DNA of 46,498 bases from positions 1-46,498 of the forward strand of contig NZ_FOFR01000036.1 in NCBI RefSeq assembly GCF_900110955.1, written 5' to 3'. The DNA comes from Lentzea xinjiangensis. Lineage in GTDB: Bacteria; Actinomycetota; Actinomycetes; Mycobacteriales; Pseudonocardiaceae. The translations under genes were made by a program, and so were the position numbers. Every line of letters starts with the position of its first letter. Position 1 is the first letter of the stretch. This document shows positions 1 to 8,510 of the stretch, one piece after another. The notes under the pieces are model-generated. The model was not told the origin of the DNA. It ran no database searches and saw nothing but the letters and a program-made list of their open reading frames with translations.

Positions 1-281
1 CCAGGAAATTCGTCCGCGCGCTCGCTCGTCACGGCTTGACCGGGTCGATGGGCCGGGTCGGCGCGGCGGGCGACAACGCCGCGATGGAGAGCTTCTTCGC
101 GTTGCTGCAGAACAACGTTCTCGACCGGCGTACCTGGAACACTCGCGAGGAACTGCGGATCGCGATCGTGACCTGGATCGAGCGCACCTACCACCGCCGT
201 CGACGCCAGGCTGCCCTCGGCAGGTTGACCCCGATCGAGTACGAGGTAATCATGACCACGCCAGCCAGCCGGGCTGCGTGA
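1..281 (+). pseudogene. IS3-type transposase OrfB, C-terminal part (cut by window edge)
   Basis: The reading frame is open from base 3 and stops at TGA 279-281. It holds the C-terminal end of an IS3-group DDE integrase: a DNAAMESFF segment with the last acidic catalytic residue, then the W..R.YHRRR...LG..TP.EYE tail typical of OrfB. The upstream part lies outside the window, so I cannot say whether the element is complete. It abuts the integrative-element genes that follow and marks the left border of the accessory region. Confidence 0.8.
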
Positions 282-522
282 CTACAACTGTCACCTACTC
301 GTGCAGCAGACCCCGGTGACTGAATGCGGTCAGCTCGCTTCGCACGACCTCTACCAGCGGATTAGCGACCCGGTACCTGTCCGGTACCCGATCGGTCACC
401 GGCACAAAAGCCATCTGAAGACCGCCGAGAAATCGCGCGTCCCGCACAGGATCTGGATTCGGAGTTCAGGGGTGTCAATCACCGCCTGCCGATCAGGCGG
501 CATCCCCGAATCTGGAGGATCC
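282..522. other. Intergenic stretch with a ribosome-binding site for the next gene
   Basis: No coding or RNA signal is evident. The useful element is a strong Shine-Dalgarno sequence (GGAGG, about 514-518) followed after 4 nt by a GTG codon at 523, which sets the start of the next gene. An in-frame extension reaches back to 301, but its codon use is poorer. Confidence 0.4.
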
Positions 523-1362
523 GTGACGCGTCTCGGCGATTCTCGAAGCACCGATGGGACGGCACGCCGTCCTGGCACGCGGCCACCTGCAGCACCGGCC
601 GACGACAACCGCAGGCCCTACCCGACCGCACCCAACGTCAGCAGGGTCAGCCCGGCCCGGCCGACGAGGCACTCGCCCTCACCTACGACGAGTCCGACAC
701 CAGCGACCGTGTGGGCTTGCGGTCCTGTCCAAGTTCCGCTCGATGAGGACTGGCCGGTGCCGCTGGTCGAGAAGTTGATCTGCGCCTTCAGCCGTCCGCG
801 GGACCAAGTCGTTGTTCTGCCTTGGCCGGGGAGTTCAAGCTCTACGACGGCAGCGATCGAAGCCGCGAACGACCTCGGCCGTCGGACGAACTTCGAGTCC
901 GATGTGGAGCTGGGACTGGCTGCAATCGCTGACTTGGTTGTCACCAGCACGCCACCTCAACAGACCGGCGCGGAGCTCGCGGACCAGGTCGTGCTCGCTG
1001 CGGCACGCCTGCTCCGAGTCGGCGGCATCTTCGTGGCGCTGACCCACAACGACTCGGCCGGCGGAGAGCTGATCGACCGCACCGGCCAGCTCGTCACCAG
1101 CGCCCAGCACGCCGATCTGCTCTATCTCCAGCACATCGTCGCCGTGCACGCCCCGATCCACAGCGGCCGGTTCCAAGTCGACCTCAACGACCACGACGCA
1201 GAAGAACTTCGTCGCGCACGACACCGCGCCGCGGTACGCGGCATTCCCTCTCCACACCTGCGGATCCACTCGGACGTACTGGTGTTCGCTCAGCCGCACG
1301 ACCACGCCGCTCGACCGCTCGCGGCCGCACAGGCTGTCATCGAAACGGGGGTCACTCGATGA
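523..1362 (+). CDS. DNA methylase-like accessory protein
   Basis: Unnamed protein of about 279 residues. The C-terminal two thirds look like the second half of a Rossmann-fold methyltransferase (DQVVLAAARLLRVGGIFVALTH resembles the post-SPPY strand), with a degenerate VTSTPP where the neighbour has TSPPY. No complete catalytic motif is present, so it may be a non-catalytic partner of the next gene. The N-terminal 60 residues are Pro/Arg/Thr rich and probably disordered. The start is the GTG at 523 behind a GGAGG. A GTG at 709 (V-W-A-C...) is also possible because related methylases begin with a VWA/VWP motif. Its stop overlaps the next start by 4 nt. Confidence 0.6.
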   Translation: MTRLGDSRSTDGTARRPGTRPPAAPADDNRRPYPTAPNVSRVSPARPTRHSPSPTTSPTPATVWACGPVQVPLDEDWPVPLVEKLICAFSRPRDQVVVLPWPGSSSSTTAAIEAANDLGRRTNFESDVELGLAAIADLVVTSTPPQQTGAELADQVVLAAARLLRVGGIFVALTHNDSAGGELIDRTGQLVTSAQHADLLYLQHIVAVHAPIHSGRFQVDLNDHDAEELRRARHRAAVRGIPSPHLRIHSDVLVFAQPHDHAARPLAAAQAVIETGVTR

Positions 1363-2243
1363 ACAACGAACTCCCGATGTCGGTGTGGGCGACAGCCCAG
1401 ACCGCGCCCTCGACCCAGCGGAAGAACCGCTACACCCGCGAGTCGACCGCCCATCCCGCGAAGATGCTGCCCGACGTCGCGCGCTACGCCATCGCGCACT
1501 ACACCAAGCCAGGCGACCTCGTGCTGGACCCGATGTGCGGCATCGGCACAACGGTCGTAGAAGCCGTCCATCTAGGACGGCGAGCAGTGGGCATCGAGTA
1601 CGAGCCGCACTGGGTCACCGTCGCCAACAACAACCTGGCCCTCGCGACCGAGCACGGCATCGACCACGACGGCCAGGTGTTCCACGGCGATGCTCGCCAG
1701 CTGTCCACGCTGTTGCCCGCCGAACTGCGCGGCGAGGCCGCACTGGTCGTGACCTCACCGCCGTACGGACCATCAACGCACGGCAGGGTGGCAGTGGCAC
1801 CGGGCGAAGGTATTCAAAAGTACTTCCACCAATACGGCAGCACGCTCGACCGCGGCAACCTCGCCAACATCGGACACCACCGGTTGCTCAGCGGCTTCAC
1901 CCGCATCCTCACCGCGCTCGCCGAGTTCATGCGCCCCGGCGGACACATCGCCATCACGGTCCGACCGTGGCGCGAACACGCCGAGCTCATCGACCTGCCC
2001 TCCCAGATCCTCACCTGCGGCCGCAACGCAGGCCTCATCCCGGTGGAACGGTGCGTCGCCCTGCTCGCACGGGTGGCCGAGCACGACTTCGTCGCCCGCG
2101 GTTCGTTCTTCCAGCGCGACTTCCTCCGCAAGCAGCGCGAGGCCGGTCTCCCCCTCCACCTCATCGCACACGAAGACGTCCTCGTCTTCCGCACACCACT
2201 TCGTCCGTCCCGCACTGCGGCAGTCGAAGCGCGTGCCGCATGA
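1359..2243 (+). CDS. Site-specific DNA methyltransferase (N4-cytosine/N6-adenine type)
   Basis: About 294 residues. It opens with the actinobacterial element-type motif SVWATAQ...QRKNRYTRESTAHPAKMLP. The SAM-binding motif DPMCGIGTT follows at about residue 57, the GIEYEPHWV acidic loop after it, and the catalytic TSPPYG is at about residue 132. The order SAM motif then SPPY fits the N4/N6 methyltransferase family. It has no restriction partner nearby, so self-protection of the mobile element or an orphan role is more likely than a restriction system. ATGA overlaps couple it to both neighbours. The fold is certain, the methylated base is not. Confidence 0.85.
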   Translation: MNNELPMSVWATAQTAPSTQRKNRYTRESTAHPAKMLPDVARYAIAHYTKPGDLVLDPMCGIGTTVVEAVHLGRRAVGIEYEPHWVTVANNNLALATEHGIDHDGQVFHGDARQLSTLLPAELRGEAALVVTSPPYGPSTHGRVAVAPGEGIQKYFHQYGSTLDRGNLANIGHHRLLSGFTRILTALAEFMRPGGHIAITVRPWREHAELIDLPSQILTCGRNAGLIPVERCVALLARVAEHDFVARGSFFQRDFLRKQREAGLPLHLIAHEDVLVFRTPLRPSRTAAVEARAA

Positions 2244-3274
2244 GCACGCGCACCGCATCGGACCTGTCCGTCAGGTCCAGCCCTGGTCCGGTGCTGGGTT
2301 CGCTCTGCACCGGCTACGGCGGCTTGGACCTCGGCGTGCTGGCTGCCTTCGGCGGCGGTCGCATCGCGTGGTGCGCCGACCCCGACCCGCAGGTTCAAGA
2401 GGTCCTTGCCGCCCGCATGCCGGGCGTGCCGAACCTCGGCGACCTTCGCCTCGTCGACTGGACGACGGTCGCCCCCGTCGACGCTCTCGCTGTCGGGTTT
2501 CCCTGCCAGGAGATTTCCGCCGCTGGACAACGCAAGGGCATCACGGAGGGAACGCGCAGTGGAGTGTGGATTGACATCGTGGCGTGCATTCGCGTTCTAC
2601 GACCGCAGTTCGTCATCGTGGAGAACGTCGCCGCACTCCGCTGGAGAAACGGCGGACTTCACCGTGTTCTCGGGGACTTGGCCGAGGCAGGGTATGACGC
2701 GGTCTGGCGCAGCGTTCGCGCCTCCGACGTCGACGCGCCGCACCGCCGCGAACGCGTCTTCTTGCTCGCCTGGCCCGCTGTTTCCGACACCGCAGGCGCG
2801 CGACGGCGACAACCGCGGTCCCGCCGATCCCACTCGACGCCGTGCCCTGGGTCGCCAGGTGAGTCTGCACGACGTCGTCAACGCGACGCTTGTAGCGGGC
2901 CGACGAGTGCCAAGATCCAGGCGCAGGTCGACGCTGTCATCCAAGGCCGCTCGCCCAGTACTCCGCCACCCTCGCGCACGAGCTGGCGCGTCTACTCCGA
3001 CGTCGTAGGCCGATGGGAGCACTCAACAGGTCGTGCCACACCACACCCGACCGTCCCTGGTACACACGGCGGCCCGGTGCTGTCTCCCGCATTCGTCGAG
3101 CACCTCATGGGCCTACGACCTGGATGGGTCACCGACGTTCCGCTGCTCCGCGTTGACCACCTGCGCATCCTCGGCAACGGTGTTGTCCCGCACCAAGCCG
3201 CCCACGCCGTCACGACACTGCTCGAAGACTTCCACGAAGCTATGCACGCGTCAGCCCGAGGACGTGTGGCATGA
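2240..3274 (+). CDS. C5-cytosine DNA methyltransferase, middle apparently frame-scrambled
   Basis: 344 codons are open in one frame. Family motifs: GSLCTGYGGLDLG (motif I), GFPCQEIS with catalytic Cys89, VIVENV (motif VI), HRRERVFLLAW (motif VIII) and ILGNGVVP (motif X). Between about 2785 and 2900 the annotated frame reads as Arg/Ser-rich nonsense, while the next frame reads a family-like LFPTPQARDGDNRGP...SLHDVVNATL with better GC3. The frame then returns to a normal GRWE...GR.TPHPTVPGTHGGPVLSP. I infer two compensating indels, or assembly errors. The ORF survives, but a stretch near the target-recognition region is altered, so activity is uncertain. Confidence 0.8.
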   Translation: MSTRTASDLSVRSSPGPVLGSLCTGYGGLDLGVLAAFGGGRIAWCADPDPQVQEVLAARMPGVPNLGDLRLVDWTTVAPVDALAVGFPCQEISAAGQRKGITEGTRSGVWIDIVACIRVLRPQFVIVENVAALRWRNGGLHRVLGDLAEAGYDAVWRSVRASDVDAPHRRERVFLLAWPAVSDTAGARRRQPRSRRSHSTPCPGSPGESARRRQRDACSGPTSAKIQAQVDAVIQGRSPSTPPPSRTSWRVYSDVVGRWEHSTGRATPHPTVPGTHGGPVLSPAFVEHLMGLRPGWVTDVPLLRVDHLRILGNGVVPHQAAHAVTTLLEDFHEAMHASARGRVA

Positions 3275-3720
3275 ACCTCGTCGAAGCTCTGGCCGAGAAT
3301 TTGGCCGCCGGCCCCGCCAGCCGCGCCATGCGTTCACCTCGGATCGCCGGACTCCCGGTTGCCCGACCCCCCGAGCGAGGCCAACGGAGTTTCTCGCGCT
3401 ACGCGTTCACGACCATCGACGGCCGCGGTCGTCTCGGCGACAGGTCGTTGGTCCGGCTGCTCAACTGGCCGCCGGGCACCTCGCTGAAGCCGACCGTGCT
3501 AAACGACCAGGTCATCGTGCTCAGTCGTTCCCCCGGCACCGCGACCGTCACGAAGCTCGGCCACGTCCGGCTACCGGCAGCCATCCGGCACCGCTGTCAG
3601 CTACGCACGGGCGACGGCCTTCTGCTCACAACCTCTGCCGCCCGTGACCTCCTGGTCGTCTGCACGACCTCAGCGCTCGACGAGGCGCTCGTCGCGTTCG
3701 CGCGCGAAGAGTCGTCGTGA
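3271..3720 (+). CDS. AbrB/SpoVT-like DNA-binding protein
   Basis: 149 residues. The C-terminal half contains a swapped-hairpin AbrB-like core: VTKLGHVRLPAAIRHRCQLRTGDGLLLTTSAARDLLVVC, the pattern of antitoxin or transition-state regulators. The N-terminal half (SRYAFTTIDGRGRLGDRSLVRLLNWPPG) looks like a second, diverged copy of the same fold. It sits between the methyltransferases and the recombinase with 4-nt overlaps on both sides, so it probably regulates or assists the element. No toxin gene is present beside it. Confidence 0.6.
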   Translation: MNLVEALAENLAAGPASRAMRSPRIAGLPVARPPERGQRSFSRYAFTTIDGRGRLGDRSLVRLLNWPPGTSLKPTVLNDQVIVLSRSPGTATVTKLGHVRLPAAIRHRCQLRTGDGLLLTTSAARDLLVVCTTSALDEALVAFAREESS

Positions 3721-4751
3721 ACGACATCGACCTCGAGGCGGTGCGAGTCCTGCTCAACCGCCTCGGGGTCCGGCCCGAACAACTGCTCGACCAACCAGCA
3801 CCGACCCCGATGCCGAGCATCCGCGAGTATGTCGGGCGCGTGGCCAAGGCCGTGCCCGCCGGCACGCTGCGCGTCTACGAGACGTACTGGAACCGCATCG
3901 TCGACGAGTGGGGCGACCGGCCGCTCGACGAGCCCACACCGCTGGACATCAAGCAGCTCGCCGAGCGAACCAAGGCAGACGCCATCGTCCGCAAGAACTC
4001 CCGCGGCGGCCGCTCAGCAGCCGAGCACCTCATCGCGGCGGCCCGCTGCGTCTACCAGCACGCGATCGCGGACCGCCTGATGTCCGAAAGCGACAACCCG
4101 GCACGACGCGTCGCCAAACCTCGCCGCCTCGCCAACACCCGCCGGGCGCTTCCCGACAACCGGCTCCGGGAGATCAATGAAGTCGCTGGGGCGACGGGCA
4201 ACGATCCCGAGCTCGACCTCGTCCTGCTCCGCTTCCACACCGAGACCGCCGCACGTCGCGGCGGCGCACTCGCGCTCCGACGATGCGACCTGGACCCCGA
4301 GCAATGTCTGGTCAGGCTCCTCGAGAAGGGCGACACCGTGCGATGGCAACCGGTCTCGCCAACGCTGATGAGACACCTCCTCGTGCTGGGCGAACAGCGA
4401 GGCGCTGTCGGCAGCGAGCAGCTTCTGCGCTACCGCAACGGCGACCCGATCACCAGGCGCCGCTACGACTACCTATGGCAACGGCTCGGCAAACACCTGC
4501 CATGGGTGGCAACGCAGCAAGTGAGCACTCACTGGATTCGCTACACCACGCTGACATGGGTCGAGCGACACTTCGGCTACGCCGTCGCGCGGGCGTTCGC
4601 CGGACACTTCGGCAAGAGCGACGCCGGCGCCGCGACCACCTACGTCCGAGCCACCCTCGACGAAGTCGCCACCGCGCTCGCCGCACTCACAGACGAGGAG
4701 CACCCGCTGGCGGTCACTGGCCCAACGGAAGGCCCATCCGGCACGCGCTGA
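3717..4751 (+). CDS. Tyrosine recombinase/integrase
   Basis: 344 residues. An N-terminal SAM-like core-binding domain (about 30-130) is followed by the catalytic domain. The visible catalytic set is Arg180 (TAARRGG), Lys in LEKGDTVRW, His272 and Arg275 (HWIRYTTL), His297 (AGHFG) and Tyr309 (TTYVRA), which matches the phage integrase family. It probably catalyses integration and excision of the element carrying the methyltransferases. The GTG start overlaps the preceding stop. I could not find flanking att repeats or a tRNA target with confidence. Confidence 0.9.
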   Translation: MNDIDLEAVRVLLNRLGVRPEQLLDQPAPTPMPSIREYVGRVAKAVPAGTLRVYETYWNRIVDEWGDRPLDEPTPLDIKQLAERTKADAIVRKNSRGGRSAAEHLIAAARCVYQHAIADRLMSESDNPARRVAKPRRLANTRRALPDNRLREINEVAGATGNDPELDLVLLRFHTETAARRGGALALRRCDLDPEQCLVRLLEKGDTVRWQPVSPTLMRHLLVLGEQRGAVGSEQLLRYRNGDPITRRRYDYLWQRLGKHLPWVATQQVSTHWIRYTTLTWVERHFGYAVARAFAGHFGKSDAGAATTYVRATLDEVATALAALTDEEHPLAVTGPTEGPSGTR

Positions 4752-4790
4752 CCAGATTGGACAGACCTCGAACACGCCACACGCATCCAA

Positions 4791-4806
4791 TCGAACATAT
4801 GTACGA
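4791..4806 (+). promoter_or_regulatory. LexA-type SOS box
   Basis: TCGAACATATGTACGA differs at one position from the actinobacterial SOS consensus TCGAAC-N4-GTTCGA. It lies 23 bp upstream of the next start codon, where LexA would cover a promoter. This is typical of integrative elements that respond to DNA damage. The match is seen directly and LexA control is inferred. Confidence 0.6.
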
Positions 4807-4829
4807 ATGCACTGATAGGTTCTCCCGTC

Positions 4830-5162
4830 ATGGATTGGCAGCTTCTCAAACCGTCCCAAATGGACGGCACGCTCACCTTCAGGTACGACACGACTGGGCA
4901 ACCGGTGGCCCTCTTGCCAGCGAGGTGCAAGCTCGGGCGACACACCCTCGGCCACTCGCAGTTCCGAGCAGTCGTGCACGACGGTGAGGTTCACATCAGC
5001 TGCCTGGCTTGCGCCAACAGCGGCGCCGATCACTTCTGGCGGCTGGCCGCCACGGCACCCGCTCCTGACCGTGCCGAACTGTGCGAGGAGCTGTACAACG
5101 AGCTCGCTCTCGGCCGCGCGCAGCGAGCGTTGTCCACGGCACGCGTCGATGACGCTCACTAG
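4830..5162 (+). CDS. Small conserved-looking protein next to the integrase (zinc-ribbon-like)
   Basis: 110 residues that I do not recognise. It contains LLPARCKLGRHTLGH...VHISCLACANSGADHFW, with Cys-x6-His plus Cys-x2-Cys spacing that could bind one zinc. It sits directly behind the SOS box and downstream of the recombinase, so it may be an excision or regulatory accessory of the element. It overlaps the next gene by 14 nt. Confidence 0.55.
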   Translation: MDWQLLKPSQMDGTLTFRYDTTGQPVALLPARCKLGRHTLGHSQFRAVVHDGEVHISCLACANSGADHFWRLAATAPAPDRAELCEELYNELALGRAQRALSTARVDDAH

Positions 5163-5460
5163 TCCGTTCACCGTCTGGGAAGGCGACGATGTCCATGGCC
5201 GAAGGGCCGTACTCACCGGGGTCGGTATTCGGCTGGACAGGCTGTTCGCCCGTGCGCCCGGCGCGGCCAGGCATGTCATTCCGACCGGCCTCGACCTCAC
5301 CGGCGAAGTGCAAGGCCGACTCCACGGGCGCTTTCCCGGTGTGGAAGGTGACTGGCTCGGCGTCGTGAACTACGAGATCGGCTATGCCGACGGGCGCCGT
5401 GAAAAGCTGCACTTGGTGGACCAGCTCGTTCCGTTTCACGTGCTACGTAAGCGCGAGTAG
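5149..5460 (+). CDS. Hypothetical protein, 103 residues
   Basis: Unrecognised. It starts at ATG 5149 (MTLTSPFTVWEGDDVHGRR) inside the end of the previous gene, which indicates translational coupling. The sequence is consistent with a small beta-rich soluble protein (TGVGIRLDRLF...GDWLGVVNYEIGYADGRREKLHLVDQLVPFHVL) without signal peptide or membrane segment. It is probably the last gene of the integrative-element module, because the following sequence changes character. Confidence 0.55.
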   Translation: MTLTSPFTVWEGDDVHGRRAVLTGVGIRLDRLFARAPGAARHVIPTGLDLTGEVQGRLHGRFPGVEGDWLGVVNYEIGYADGRREKLHLVDQLVPFHVLRKRE

Positions 5461-5691
5461 GCAGAGGGTAGAGGTCAACCGCCTGAACCCCATGGCGGTC
5501 GCCCGTGTTGAGCCAGATGTAAGGCCAGGCTGCTTGCCCGGTAGCGGCGGTTGCCGATGCCAATCGATCGGCGGCTTGTCGTGGCGGTTGGCCGAGGCGA
5601 AGTGTTTCCTGGTCATGAGCGGGTCGGCCACTGGCAGATGCGGCAGGGCTTGCGCTCCGCGACGGAAACGAGCCTCACCCGGCCTTGAAGG
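5461..5691. other. Junction between integrative element and biosynthetic region
   Basis: No ORF with good codon use and no tRNA fold that I can see. It separates the recombinase module from a 5'-truncated glycosyltransferase, so it probably contains the recombination junction that removed the glycosyltransferase N-terminus. Confidence 0.3.
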
Positions 5692-6587
5692 ATGAATGGC
5701 GCGCACTACCGGGTGACGCCGAACCCCGATGTCATCGTCCGCAGCACGCTCGAGTTCGGCGGCGTGCTCGCCGCCGAAGTGCTCGGCGTGCCGCGCGCCT
5801 CCGTCGCGATCGGAGGCGCGATCAACGTGATCTCGCCCCCTTCCACGCTCGCTCCGCTGATGGCCCCGCTCCGCGCCTCGTTCGGCCTGCCGCCCGATCC
5901 CACCGGGGAGGCCAACTTCCGCCACCTGCACGCCTGCCTGATGCCCGAGACCTACGACGCGGCAGAGGCGGCCGTTCCCCACTCCAGGTTCTACCGGCAC
6001 GAGAACCCCGGCAGGCGGGGCGACGCCCTGCCGCCCGCTCTGGCGGAGTTGCCCACCGACAAGCCGTGGGTGTTCGCGAGCTTGGGCACGCTGGCCGCGT
6101 TCGCGTCAGACGGCCTTTCCCTGCTCAAATCCGTCGTCACGGCCTTGGCACGACTGGACTGCGTCGCAGTGGTCAGCACAGGACGCGACGTGGCGCACGA
6201 AGTGTTCGGCGCCCTGCCGTCCACTGTGGTGGAGTCGGTTCCCAGCCGCTTCTGCTGGAGTGCTGCGATCTCTTCATCACGCACGCCGGTCACAACAGCG
6301 TCCGTGAAGCGATGCGCTGTGGCGTTCCGCTCGTCTGCACGCCGATGTTCTCGGAACAGCCGTACAACGCACGCAGGTGTGTGGAAGCCGGCGTCGGCGA
6401 GCAGCTGCACACCGAAACCATGACGGCCGACGACGTTCTGGCCGCCTGCCGGAAAGTCCTGGAGGACCCGCGGTACCGGAGCAACGCCAGGCGAATCCGC
6501 CGCGACATGCTCGCCCTGCCACCACTCGAGACGTTCATCGACGACCTCCAGTCGTTGGTGGGAAGCGGACTTCCGAACGGCGGCTAG
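5692..6587 (+). pseudogene. Macrolide-type glycosyltransferase remnant (truncated and frameshifted)
   Basis: Frame 1 (5692 to about 6245) reads a GT1/MGT-family middle (NPDVIVRSTLEFGGVLAAEVLGVPRASVAIGG ... DKPWVFASLGTLAAF). The frame then breaks, and the C-terminal half continues in another frame as PLLLECCDLFITHAGHNSVREAMRCGVPLVCTPMFSEQPYNA, the sugar-nucleotide-binding motif, ending at 6587. Roughly the first 100 residues of the usual 390-420 are missing. A one-base indel near 6245 explains the shift. It converges with the salicylate synthase gene. It may have glycosylated an earlier product of this region but is now very probably dead. Confidence 0.75.
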
Positions 6588-7864
6588 CCGGCGGCCACCA
6601 CGCCTGCCGGCACGAGGAAGCGCGACACGCTGCGCAGCTTCTCCCGCGTCTCCTCCAGTTCCCGTTCGGGGGTGGACTGGGCGACGATGCCCGCGCCCGC
6701 TCGCAGCCAGGTGCTGCCATCGCGGCAGAACACGCTGCGCAGGACGAGGGCAGCGTCGATGGCGCCGTCCGGATCGACGATCAGCACGGCGCCGCTGTAG
6801 AGGCCGCGTGGCTGCGTCTCGGCCCGCCGGATCAGCTCGCAGGCGGGTGCCTTCGGGACACCGGACGCCGTGACCGCCGGGAAGAGCGCGGCGAACGCGT
6901 CCCAGCCGGTGCGACCCGGTGCCAGTGAACCCGTGAGCTGGGAGGCGAGGTGCTGCACGCTGCCGCGTTCCTTCACGCCCATGAACTCTTCGACACGGAC
7001 GGTCGACGGCGTGCACACGGTGGACAGTTCGACCGCCGCCACACGCACCGAGATCGCGTGTTCGAAAACCTCCTTCGAGTCGCGGTAGAGCTCGTCACGC
7101 CGTGCCTGGTCGGCGTCGTGGTCGCCGAGGAAGGCGCGCGTGCCGGCCAGCGGCTGGGTGACCACCTCGCGTCCGGAACTCACGCTCATCACGATCTCCG
7201 GACTGAACCCCAGCGCCCGCCAGCCGTGCAGGCGCAGCAGGAACGAGCGTGCCGGGCTGTTGGCAAGCCGGCCGGTGAGGTAGGTCGTGGGCATGTCGAT
7301 GTCCTCGGGTACCGGTACCACCCGGGAGAGGATCACCTTGTCGAGCGCACCGGAGCGGATCTCCGCGATGGCCGCCGCGACCGCCTCCCGGTAGCTCTCA
7401 GCGTCGTGGCCGTCCACGTCGACTTTGACGCGCGTCTCCACCGGCTCGATTCCGCCGGTCAGCACCGCATCGGCGAGCCGCGTCTCCAGCGCGTCCAGGT
7501 CGGCCGCGGTGAGCGCGCGCAGCAGGGCGGTGCCGTTTTCGACGCGCACCTCACGCCTCGGGATCATCAAGGTGACCGCGCCGGACTCCGGCACGTCTTC
7601 CATTCCGTGCAACGCATAGGACAGTTCGAAGGTGGCCCAGCCGTAAGCGCGCCAGTCCTCGACGTCGACCTCCGCGAGCCGGGAGGCGATCGCCGGCAGC
7701 GGTTCGCCCGCCCGTGTGGTCACGGTCGCGTGGGCGCCTTCACCCCAGCAGATCGATCCCTGGTTCTCGTAGAGCACGTTGTCCTCGGTCGACGTGCCCG
7801 CGAGCGCAGTGGCCACGCGAAGAGGATCGACCGGCAACGCGACCTGACGTTCCCAATACTGCAC
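6584..7864 (-). CDS. Salicylate synthase (chorismate to salicylate, MST family)
   Basis: 426 residues, GTG start at 7864. It is a chorismate-binding MST enzyme closest in pattern to MbtI, Irp9 and YbtS. It has LDKVILSRVV with Lys176 and GFSPEIV with Glu223. The 47-residue spacing equals that of the MbtI catalytic pair Lys205/Glu252. PLAGTRA, SKEVFEHAISVR, ERGSVQHL, FPAVTASGVPKAPA, RGLYSGAV, RAGAGIV and a final ERELEETREKL (Mg-binding Glu residues) follow. The residue before PLAGTR is Gln, where I recall Glu in MbtI. It should convert chorismate through isochorismate to salicylate in the cytosol. It is the last gene of the minus-strand operon. No salicylate-specific AMP ligase is adjacent. Confidence 0.92.
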   Translation of the reverse strand: MQYWERQVALPVDPLRVATALAGTSTEDNVLYENQGSICWGEGAHATVTTRAGEPLPAIASRLAEVDVEDWRAYGWATFELSYALHGMEDVPESGAVTLMIPRREVRVENGTALLRALTAADLDALETRLADAVLTGGIEPVETRVKVDVDGHDAESYREAVAAAIAEIRSGALDKVILSRVVPVPEDIDMPTTYLTGRLANSPARSFLLRLHGWRALGFSPEIVMSVSSGREVVTQPLAGTRAFLGDHDADQARRDELYRDSKEVFEHAISVRVAAVELSTVCTPSTVRVEEFMGVKERGSVQHLASQLTGSLAPGRTGWDAFAALFPAVTASGVPKAPACELIRRAETQPRGLYSGAVLIVDPDGAIDAALVLRSVFCRDGSTWLRAGAGIVAQSTPERELEETREKLRSVSRFLVPAGVVAAG

Positions 7865-7915
7865 TGTGGTTCTCCAAGGTTTGGCCGGTTCTGCCAGCCG
7901 GGTGCACGGGCCCGG

Positions 7916-8296
7916 TCACGAACGGGCCGCGTTCGTGCGGCAGGTGCTTGCGCGGGCGGGGATGAGGAAGGGCGCGGCATCGACGCGGAGCCGGTTGCGC
8001 TGCGGGTCCATCAGGACCGCTTCTTTCGGTGTGACGCCGAAGAACTCGGCGTCGAAGTCCGCGGCGTTCTCCAGGTAGGCGGCGCGGCTGACTGCCCGGT
8101 TCACCGCGGCGACGGCAGCGGGACCGTGTGCCGGGTACGACGACCACCGGTCGCGGGGAAGGTCTCCGACCTCACTGCGTGCCGCGATCAAGCCGGCCCA
8201 GAAATCCGCCGGTTCGCAGATGCCACCGACCAACCGCAGTCCCAGATCCACGACGGCGACGTCGTTGTCCGGGCTACCAGAACTCAAACGCGTCAT
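7916..8296 (-). pseudogene. N-terminal ketosynthase stub
   Basis: An ORF of about 127 codons starts at ATG 8296, two bases after the preceding stop. It reads as the first 90-100 residues of a PKS ketosynthase: VAVVDLGLRLVGG....ADFWAGLIAARSEVGDLPRDRW, then YLENAADFDAEFFGVTPKEAVLMDPQR. The similarity ends at DPQ-R, and an unrelated tail runs to the stop. The active-site Cys and both His regions are absent, so it cannot be a ketosynthase. Tight coupling to the neighbours suggests that a deletion fused the end of a former KS gene to the sequence before the salicylate synthase. Confidence 0.7.
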
Positions 8297-8298
8297 TG

Positions 8299-8508
8299 CT
8301 ACCTCACAGATCTCGGCCAAGCCGCCTCCACCTCACGGGATCTCCCAGCCAGCTCCAGGAGCCGGCCGCAGCGCGGATGCGGCCGGCCGATGATGACGAG
8401 CGCGGAGCCCACCGGCACGACGACATCAGCCGCCGGGCCGGTGGGGCTGGGCATCCGGTTCGGGCCGGATTCCGCGAGGGCCCCGATCGCGGTGATCGGG
8501 GCCGTCAC
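8299..8508 (-). CDS. Small ORF between the synthase and the KS stub
   Basis: 69 codons, GTG at 8508, two bases after the synthase stop, TAG at 8299-8301, then the KS-stub ATG two bases further. It contains a hydrophobic ADVVVPVGSALVIIG stretch and an Arg-rich tail. I recognise no family. Spacing and high GC3 favour translation, or it may be the remnant of a deleted domain. Function unknown. Confidence 0.35.
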   Translation of the reverse strand: MTAPITAIGALAESGPNRMPSPTGPAADVVVPVGSALVIIGRPHPRCGRLLELAGRSREVEAAWPRSVR

Positions 8509-8510
8509 GC

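Noticed and set aside
5461..5691. tRNA or att site next to the integrase
   Set aside because: No cloverleaf or long direct repeat could be identified by eye.
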